From: an uncultured Bacilli bacterium
Lineage (GTDB): Bacteria; Bacillota_I; Bacilli_A; RF39; UBA660
Reading direction: 5' to 3'
DNA: 8,388 nucleotides
Assembly: GCA_934090775.1 (NCBI GenBank)
Contig: CAKOKF010000048.1
Coordinates: 1-8,388 of the forward strand
A program made the position numbers and the translations under genes. Shown here piece by piece: positions 1 to 4,227 of the stretch. Numbering within the stretch: position 1 is the stretch's first letter; each line of letters begins with the position of its first letter. The notes below the pieces were generated by a model. That model did not search any database. It was not told the origin of the DNA and saw only the letters and a list, made by a program, of their open reading frames with translations.

Positions 1-159
1 GAATTACCAGCAGGTGTTGAAATGGTTATGCCAGGCGACAATGTTGATATGACAGTAGAATTAATTGCACCAATTGCCTTAGAAAAAGGTACTAAGTTCT
101 CTATCCGTGAAGGTGGACGTACTGTAGGTGCTGGTTCTGTTACTGACATTCTTGAGTAA
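1..159 (+). CDS. tuf: Elongation factor Tu, C-terminal fragment (5' end outside window)
   Basis: The frame is open from base 1 to a TAA at 157-159 and gives the last 52 residues of EF-Tu, the GTPase that delivers aminoacyl-tRNA to the ribosome. The visible part belongs to beta-barrel domain 3. It contains the near-invariant stretches GVEMVMPGDN and REGGRTVGAGSV, followed by a short terminal DILE. This end of EF-Tu is among the most conserved bacterial protein segments, so the identification is secure even from a fragment. The gene is closed by an intrinsic terminator that begins about 15 bases after the stop codon, so it is probably transcribed separately from what follows. Its codons are somewhat richer in GC-ending choices (ggc, gac, cgt, atc) than those of the neighbours, as expected for a highly expressed gene. 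The GTPase domain and start lie upstream of the window. Confidence 0.97.
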   Translation, partial: ELPAGVEMVMPGDNVDMTVELIAPIALEKGTKFSIREGGRTVGAGSVTDILE

Positions 160-173
160 TAAAAATGTTAATT

Positions 174-205
174 AAAAGTGGAACTTTTATAGTTTCACTT
201 TTTTT
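174..205 (+). terminator. Intrinsic terminator after tuf
   Basis: A 10-bp stem AAAGTGGAAC (175-184) pairs with GTTTCACTTT (192-201) with one G-U wobble, around a 7-base loop. A run of seven T (199-205) follows directly. This is a textbook rho-independent terminator. The T-run also falls where the -35 box of the next gene's promoter would lie. Confidence 0.9.
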
Positions 206-226
206 CTAACTAAAATAATGTATAAT
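198..226 (+). promoter_or_regulatory. Putative promoter of the serine hydrolase gene, overlapping the tuf terminator
   Basis: A perfect TATAAT lies at 221-226. The -35 region at a 17-bp spacer would be CTTTTT at 198-203, which sits inside the terminator's T-run and is a poor match to TTGACA. A TG directly precedes TATAAT, but without the extra base of a true extended -10. Transcription would start near 233, leaving a leader of only about 11 bases before the ATG at 244. The -10 is clear; the promoter as a whole is inferred. Confidence 0.5.
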
Positions 227-243
227 TGTATTAAGTGATAAAT

Positions 244-1317
244 ATGAAAAAAAATAAACATAAGAAGAAAAAAAATCGTCGAAAATTAAAAAAGGTATCA
301 AAATTAATATTGTTATTAATTTTATTACTTACACTTTTTGCAATTCTAAAAAAGTCTTTGGATAATTATGATTTTACTTTTACTAACACTTATGAATATT
401 TGATGAATAAAATAAATGAACAAAAAAATAAACAAGACGAAAAAAAAGAACAAGTAAAAAAACAAAAGCAAGATGAAGAATATAACAATTGTTTAAATCA
501 AAAAATCGTGGATGAGGAAAAAACTTCTAAAATAATAGATGCTGAACAAGCTTTGACCGATTATTTAAAAAATTATAATTTAAGTGTTAAATTTGTAGAT
601 ATCAATACTAACTATTCTTATAGTTATAATGAAAAAAAAGTATACTATGCAGCAAGTACAATTAAAATGCTAGATGCTTTATATATTTATGAAAACACGG
701 CCAATGGCAATCTTGATTTAAATACTACTAAAAAATATACTAAAAATTTTAAAGTTTTATATTCTTCAGGTTTAGAAAAATATAAAATAGGAGATATGAT
801 ATCTTTAAGAGATTTAGTTAAATATGCAATTACTGTTAGTGATAATTCAGCCCACCAAATGTTAGTGGATTTTATTGGCTTTAATAAATTAAAAAATTAC
901 GGCATAGAATTAGGTGCCAAAAACACCTTAATTGGTGGTGATAATTTTGGACAAATTGATGTTAATGATTCTATAATATATTTAACCAATCTTTATAATT
1001 TTATAGAAGAAGATTCTGATTTGTCTAAAGAATTAAAATCATATTTTATTCAAAGTGATGAAAATTATTTAAAAGATACTGAAAAAAATATCGAGGCTGC
1101 AACAAAATATGGAGAATACGGAAATACTTTTCACAATAATGGGATTGTTTATACAAAAAATCCATATTTAATAAGTATTTTAACTAATCTTGGCGTCAAA
1201 AAAGGATCAAATATAATTAAAAATATCAATAATAAAGTTCAAGAATTACAAAATGTAGTTAATGAAAATCATTTAGAATATTGTCAGCAAAAAATATACA
1301 GTGTTCAAAATGATTGA
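244..1317 (+). CDS. Membrane-anchored serine hydrolase, class A beta-lactamase-like fold
   Basis: This 357-residue protein resembles the beta-lactamase-related serine hydrolases (PF13354 type). A very basic N-terminus (residues 1-18) precedes one hydrophobic segment (about 19-35), then a charged, Lys/Glu/Gln-rich, probably coiled-coil linker (about 55-95), so the catalytic domain should lie outside the membrane. Within the domain I see the nucleophile motif S138-T-I-K141, S199-D-N201, and K288-Y-G290 in place of the usual KTG. No ExxLN omega-loop motif (the class A deacylating Glu) is visible between SDN and KYG, so a true antibiotic-hydrolysing enzyme is unlikely; a cell-wall peptidase or another acyl-serine hydrolase fits better. 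Only two Cys occur, C83 before the domain and C347 near the C-terminus, and these could form a disulfide. I chose ATG 244 over GTG 235 because 235 lies almost on the predicted transcription start; the ribosome site is weak either way. Confidence 0.85.
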   Translation: MKKNKHKKKKNRRKLKKVSKLILLLILLLTLFAILKKSLDNYDFTFTNTYEYLMNKINEQKNKQDEKKEQVKKQKQDEEYNNCLNQKIVDEEKTSKIIDAEQALTDYLKNYNLSVKFVDINTNYSYSYNEKKVYYAASTIKMLDALYIYENTANGNLDLNTTKKYTKNFKVLYSSGLEKYKIGDMISLRDLVKYAITVSDNSAHQMLVDFIGFNKLKNYGIELGAKNTLIGGDNFGQIDVNDSIIYLTNLYNFIEEDSDLSKELKSYFIQSDENYLKDTEKNIEAATKYGEYGNTFHNNGIVYTKNPYLISILTNLGVKKGSNIIKNINNKVQELQNVVNENHLEYCQQKIYSVQND

Positions 1318-1342
1318 CAATCAAGCAAGAAATTATTAAAAT
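1314..1342 (+). promoter_or_regulatory. Sigma-A-type promoter of the DUF308 gene
   Basis: A perfect -35 TTGACA (1314-1319) is separated by 17 bp from TAAAAT (1337-1342), which matches 5 of 6 consensus -10 bases. The -35 box overlaps the TGA stop of the serine hydrolase gene. Start of transcription would be near 1349, giving a leader of about 12 bases that begins with the Shine-Dalgarno sequence. Confidence 0.65.
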
Positions 1343-1348
1343 GAAACT

Positions 1349-1354
1349 GGAGAG
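1349..1354 (+). promoter_or_regulatory. Ribosome binding site that decides the DUF308 start
   Basis: GGAGAG ends directly against a first ATG at 1355 but lies 6 bases before a second in-frame ATG at 1361. Only the second spacing suits initiation, so the start at 1361 is preferred. Confidence 0.7.
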
Positions 1355-1360
1355 ATGATT

Positions 1361-1933
1361 ATGAAAGAAAAGAGAAAATTGTTTAATATTGCTACTTATG
1401 GTCAAATGCTTGTTGATATTATTCTATTTATATTAGGAATTTACAGCGCTAGTAATCCAACAAATTCTAATACGGTTATTGGTGTTGCATTTGGTATATC
1501 TTTAAGTGTTGTAGGTATTTATAGCATTATAAAATATATATTTAATATTCATAAAGGCCCATTTTTTGTAGCTGATATAATTTATGGTATCCTAAGTATC
1601 ATTGCAGGTGTATTTATTATTACAAATCCATTATCACTCACGGGAATTTTATCCATTGGTATTGGCTTATGGTTAATAGTATCAGCATCATTTAAATTTG
1701 CTTTAGCCTTACAATTAAAGAAATTTTCTGAGGAAACTTGGTTATTTTCAATGGTAATATCAATTTTAGTGTTAATTATAGGTATTATGGTAATGATAAA
1801 TCCATTTGATACTGCTTTAGTATTAACGACGTTTGTAGGTATTATAATATGCGTTTATGCTGCCATAGATTTCTTACAACAAATATTGTTTAGAAAAAGA
1901 GTTAAAGAATTAATAAATATATTTTTTGAATAA
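1361..1933 (+). CDS. DUF308/HdeD-like multi-pass membrane protein
   Basis: This is a 190-residue, strongly hydrophobic protein with about six transmembrane helices (near 15-31, 38-62, 69-88, 93-115, 128-147 and 152-173) and short basic ends. It has the hallmark of the DUF308 family: a roughly 57-residue two-helix unit repeated three times. Each unit has a GI...NP turn, with Asn-Pro at 32-33, 89-90 and 147-148, followed by a Gly-rich helix. E. coli HdeD, involved in acid resistance, is the best-known relative; the function in Bacillota is unknown and I do not assign one. It probably acts as an integral membrane protein of the cytoplasmic membrane. It has its own promoter at 1314-1342, but no terminator separates it from the serine hydrolase, so read-through is likely. 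A terminator follows at once, making it the last gene of this unit. Confidence 0.85.
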   Translation: MKEKRKLFNIATYGQMLVDIILFILGIYSASNPTNSNTVIGVAFGISLSVVGIYSIIKYIFNIHKGPFFVADIIYGILSIIAGVFIITNPLSLTGILSIGIGLWLIVSASFKFALALQLKKFSEETWLFSMVISILVLIIGIMVMINPFDTALVLTTFVGIIICVYAAIDFLQQILFRKRVKELINIFFE

Positions 1934-1938
1934 AAATT

Positions 1939-1962
1939 TAGTCTTTATAGACTATTTTTTTT
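1939..1962 (+). terminator. Intrinsic terminator after the DUF308 gene
   Basis: A perfect 6-bp stem TAGTCT/AGACTA (1939-1944 with 1949-1954) encloses a TTAT tetraloop and is followed by eight T (1955-1962), starting 5 bases after the stop codon. The stem is short, but the T-run is long and the placement right. Confidence 0.8.
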
Positions 1963-1967
1963 GCTTA

Positions 1968-2081
1968 ATAATTGCGAATTATAACAAATTAAAAAGCTAT
2001 CAATAGTTAACTTATTAATTTTGAATAACACAAATTTTTTTGAAAAAATTTAGGACATACTTTATAGTTCAAAATAAGAAC
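1968..2081. repeat. Four regularly spaced small inverted repeats upstream of eno
   Basis: The 213-bp gap between the DUF308 gene and eno has no credible ORF. It holds four dyads: ATAATT-GCG-AATTAT (1968-1982), the palindrome AGTTAACT (2005-2012), AAATTTTTT-TG-AAAAAATTT (2032-2051), and GTTC-N7-GAAC (2067-2081). Their centres lie at about 1975, 2008.5, 2041.5 and 2074, i.e. 32.5-33.5 bp apart. The arms differ in sequence, so this is not one repeated operator. Dyads are common by chance in AT-rich DNA; the even spacing is the only unusual point. They could act as protein sites or as UP-like A/T tracts for the eno promoter. Confidence 0.35.
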
Positions 2082-2088
2082 AGCGATA

Positions 2089-2117
2089 TTGATAATTACT
2101 AAAAAATGCGTTACAAT
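2089..2117 (+). promoter_or_regulatory. Sigma-A-type promoter of eno
   Basis: TTGATA (2089-2094, 5 of 6) lies 17 bp before TACAAT (2112-2117, 5 of 6), with A/T-rich DNA upstream. Transcription should start near 2124, giving a leader of about 22 bases. This is one of the best-matched promoters in the window and suits a highly expressed glycolytic gene. Confidence 0.75.
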
Positions 2118-2130
2118 ATCATAGTGAAAA

Positions 2131-2142
2131 AGGTGAAGGTGA
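2131..2142 (+). promoter_or_regulatory. Tandem Shine-Dalgarno sequence of eno
   Basis: AGGTGA occurs twice in direct succession (2131-2136 and 2137-2142). The second copy is correctly placed for the ATG at 2147. The duplication may give a second ribosome docking site, or simply be chance. Confidence 0.6.
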
Positions 2143-2146
2143 AAAT

Positions 2147-3379
2147 ATGAAAATTAAGAAAATATATGCAAGAGAAATTTTAGATTCAAGAGGAAATCCC
2201 ACTGTAGAATGTGATGTAACTTTAGAAAATGGTATTAAAGCAACAGCATCTGTTCCATCTGGTGCTTCTACTGGATCAAGAGAGGCTTTGGAACTTCGTG
2301 ACAACGATAAAAATCGTTACAATGGTAAAGGTGTTTTAAAAGCAGTAAGCAATATAAATGATATTATTGCTAAAGAATTAGAAGGAAAAGAATTAATTCA
2401 AAATCAAATTGATGCTGATCTATTAAAATTAGATGGTACTGAATTTAAAACTAATTTAGGAGCTAATGCTACTTTAGCTGTATCTTTGGCATGTTTAAAA
2501 GCATCTGCCGCTAACGCTGGAAAAGAATTATATGAATTTGTATCTAACGGTACAGTTGGTCTACCAATACCAATGATGAATATTGTTAACGGTGGTAAGC
2601 ATGCTAATAATGATTTAGATATTCAAGAATTTATGATTGTTCCAGTAATTAAGCCTTTCAAAGAAAGATTAAGAGCTGGTGCTGAAGTTTTCCACACATT
2701 AAAGAAGATTTTAGACGATATGGGATTATCTACTGGTGTCGGTGATGAAGGTGGCTTTGCTCCAAATCTAAAAAATAATGAAGAGGCTTTAGAGCTTATT
2801 GTAAAAGCTATAACTGAAGCTGGTTATAAACCTGGTGAAGAAGTATTTATTGCATTGGATGCTGCATCAAGTGAAATGTATAATGAAGAAACAAAGACCT
2901 ATTTTGTTGATAAAAAGAATCTTTCTAGTGATGATTTAATGAATTATTATTTAGATTTAATCGAAAAATATCCAATCATCAGTATTGAGGATGCTTTCAT
3001 GGAAGATGATTTTGAATCATTAGCAAAATTAACTGCTAAAATAGGAGAAAAAATTATGTTAGTTGGTGATGATTACTTTGTTACCAATAAAAAATATTTA
3101 CAAAAAGCTATTGATATGAAAGCAGGAAATGCTATCCTATTAAAAGCAAATCAAATTGGTACTGTATCAGAAATGATGCAAACTATATTACTAGCAAGAA
3201 AAAACGGCTATAAAATGGTAATTTCTCATCGTAGCGGTGAAACTGAAGACACATTTATTGCTGATTTAGCAGTTGGACTAGATATACCATACATTAAAAC
3301 AGGCTCCTTATCTAGAGGCGAAAGAATAGCTAAATACAATCGTCTACTTCGTATTGAAGAAAAATTATTAGAAAAATAA
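2147..3379 (+). CDS. eno: Enolase (2-phosphoglycerate dehydratase)
   Basis: Enolase interconverts 2-phosphoglycerate and phosphoenolpyruvate in glycolysis and gluconeogenesis in the cytosol; it is Mg-dependent and also participates in RNA degradosomes of some bacteria. The 410-residue product starts with the family's REILDSRGNPTVE and carries SGASTGSREALELRD (about 38-52). By alignment from memory, the active-site residues are present: H152, E161 in DIQEF, E201 in VGDEGG, metal ligands D238, E281 and D308, K333 in LLKANQIG, the SHRSGETED loop, and K384 in IKTGS. It is 10-20 residues shorter than typical bacterial enolases, mainly through a missing C-terminal tail and a shorter loop before PIPMMN. 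Some near-catalytic positions are unusual: IEDAFMEDDF instead of IEDGLDEDDW, VGDDYF instead of VGDDLF, and KANQ instead of KFNQ or KPNQ. It has its own promoter and is not linked here to the other triose-phase glycolytic genes. Confidence 0.97.
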   Translation: MKIKKIYAREILDSRGNPTVECDVTLENGIKATASVPSGASTGSREALELRDNDKNRYNGKGVLKAVSNINDIIAKELEGKELIQNQIDADLLKLDGTEFKTNLGANATLAVSLACLKASAANAGKELYEFVSNGTVGLPIPMMNIVNGGKHANNDLDIQEFMIVPVIKPFKERLRAGAEVFHTLKKILDDMGLSTGVGDEGGFAPNLKNNEEALELIVKAITEAGYKPGEEVFIALDAASSEMYNEETKTYFVDKKNLSSDDLMNYYLDLIEKYPIISIEDAFMEDDFESLAKLTAKIGEKIMLVGDDYFVTNKKYLQKAIDMKAGNAILLKANQIGTVSEMMQTILLARKNGYKMVISHRSGETEDTFIADLAVGLDIPYIKTGSLSRGERIAKYNRLLRIEEKLLEK

Positions 3380-3390
3380 TTAAATTAATG

Positions 3391-3412
3391 CAAGAAATAG
3401 TCTAATTTCTTG
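3391..3412 (+). other. Perfect hairpin in the eno-secG gap, possible weak terminator or 3' stabiliser
   Basis: CAAGAAAT (3391-3398) pairs perfectly with ATTTCTTG (3405-3412) around a 6-base loop, 11 bases after the eno stop. No T-run follows, so it is not a standard intrinsic terminator. Its last bases overlap the -35 box of the secG promoter. A third copy of CAAGAAAT lies at 3443-3450. Confidence 0.45.
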
Positions 3413-3438
3413 AAATTAAACAACAAGTATGATATAGT
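3410..3438 (+). promoter_or_regulatory. Extended -10 promoter of secG
   Basis: TTGAAA (3410-3415) lies 17 bp before TATAGT (3433-3438), which is preceded by TGA, giving a proper TGn extended -10. Transcription would start near 3445, just upstream of the ribosome site around 3451-3458. Confidence 0.6.
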
Positions 3439-3464
3439 TTTACAAGAAATGGAAGTGGCAATCA

Positions 3465-3683
3465 ATGGAAACAATGTTGTTAATAGTATCAATATTATTA
3501 ATTGCTATAGTCTTATTACAAAGTAATAAAGCAAGTGATGCTGGTCAAATAATTTCAGGTGGTAATGAAGCCTTATTTACACATCAAAAGGAAAGAGGCT
3601 TAGAATTATTAATTAGCCGTTTAACCTTGATATTAGGAGTTCTTTTCTTCGTAATAGCGTTAATCATATTTTTACAAAAATAA
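3465..3683 (+). CDS. secG: Preprotein translocase subunit SecG
   Basis: SecG is the small auxiliary subunit of the SecYEG channel in the cytoplasmic membrane; it stimulates SecA-driven export. The 72-residue product has the normal size and two-helix topology: helix 1 at about 3-19, ending in the typical VLLQ, and helix 2 at about 53-70. The cytoplasmic loop carries the family signature ISGGNEALF followed by K-E-R-G and SRLT at the start of helix 2. The ATG at 3465 is preceded by GGAAGTGG (3451-3458), an imperfect but usable ribosome site. Position between eno and rnr is the common order in Bacillota. It has its own promoter and is followed immediately by a terminator, so it looks like a single-gene unit, perhaps with some read-through from eno. 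Confidence 0.95.
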   Translation: METMLLIVSILLIAIVLLQSNKASDAGQIISGGNEALFTHQKERGLELLISRLTLILGVLFFVIALIIFLQK

Positions 3684-3711
3684 AAGTCTTATAATTAAAA
3701 GACTTTTTTTT
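3682..3711 (+). terminator. Intrinsic terminator after secG
   Basis: A perfect 9-bp stem AAAAGTCTT/AAGACTTTT (3682-3690 with 3699-3707) with an 8-base loop runs into a T tract extending to 3711. The stem begins within the secG stop codon (TAA, 3681-3683). Confidence 0.88.
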
Positions 3712-3732
3712 AAATTAATAATGTTTTATAAT
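3704..3732 (+). promoter_or_regulatory. Putative promoter of the pilin-rnr-smpB run, overlapping the secG terminator
   Basis: A perfect TATAAT lies at 3727-3732. At a 17-bp spacer the -35 would be TTTTTT (3704-3709), part of the secG terminator's T tract. Transcription would start near 3739, on the AGAGG (3739-3743) that serves as the ribosome site for the ATG at 3750, so the leader is only about 11 bases. Since no other good promoter is visible before rnr, this is the likely main promoter of the following genes. Confidence 0.5.
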
Positions 3733-3749
3733 GGTTATAGAGGTTAAGT

Positions 3750-4190
3750 ATGAAAAATAAAAAGGGCTTTACTTTAGTGGAACTCATAGCAACTATCCTT
3801 CTTATAACTTTGTCATCAACGGTCATTGTTTTAAACTTACAAGGTAGCACAAGTAAAGAAGATAATTCGTTAAGCGCCAAAAATGATAAGCAAATAGTTG
3901 AAGCTGCTTGCAACTTAATAGATAGCCTAAATGCTTTTGACATTGCTGGCATAACTAGAGACGAATGTAAAAATAGCGTTGATGGTTGCAATATTACTTT
4001 ACAAACGCTTATAGCTAATGGTCTAATTGATGGCTATGCAACTTACGATGATACAGGTAAAACCATTCAAAGTTCATTAAATGTAACTAAAACGACAGTT
4101 AATATCAAATGGATCCATGATCCTGATAATAATGAATATGTAAAAAAAACATGTACTTTAAATAAAATAGAGAACGAAAGTTCCAATTAA
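3750..4190 (+). CDS. Type IV pilin-like protein with prepilin cleavage motif
   Basis: The 146-residue product begins with a class III prepilin signal: a short basic leader MKNKKG, then FTLVELIATI within a hydrophobic helix to about residue 29. Prepilin peptidase would cut after G6, leaving methylatable F7 as residue 1 and E11 as the conserved Glu5 of mature pilins. The rest is a soluble domain with four Cys (54, 73, 80, 135) that could form two disulfides, and no further membrane segment. It should therefore be a pilin or pseudopilin of a type IV filament, type II secretion-like or Com-like machine. No assembly ATPase, platform protein or prepilin peptidase gene is in the window, so it is an orphan here. 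Only 37 bases without a terminator separate it from rnr, so it probably heads the rnr-smpB transcript. The globular domain itself I do not recognise. Confidence 0.85.
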   Translation: MKNKKGFTLVELIATILLITLSSTVIVLNLQGSTSKEDNSLSAKNDKQIVEAACNLIDSLNAFDIAGITRDECKNSVDGCNITLQTLIANGLIDGYATYDDTGKTIQSSLNVTKTTVNIKWIHDPDNNEYVKKTCTLNKIENESSN

Positions 4191-4227
4191 TCATAATAAT
4201 TAATAAATACATAGATAAGGAAAAAAT

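Noticed and set aside
235..243. GTG start at 235 for the serine hydrolase gene
   Set aside because: It adds only three residues, lies within 2-3 bases of the predicted transcription start, and the ATG at 244 has the same -10 distance as the start at 3750.
247..275. Two A8 tracts early in the serine hydrolase gene as programmed slippage sites
   Set aside because: Poly-A Lys codons are common in this AT-rich genome, and the zero frame gives a complete, sensible protein.
1355..1360. ATG at 1355 as the DUF308 start
   Set aside because: The ribosome binding site GGAGAG abuts it directly, leaving no room for initiation; ATG 1361 has proper spacing.
2119..2304. Minus-strand frame over the start of eno
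   Set aside because: It is fully antisense to a secure enolase gene, and its protein has no recognisable features.
3710..3991. Minus-strand frame over the secG terminator and pilin gene
   Set aside because: It overlaps a clear prepilin gene and a terminator; the codons look like a shadow of the plus strand.
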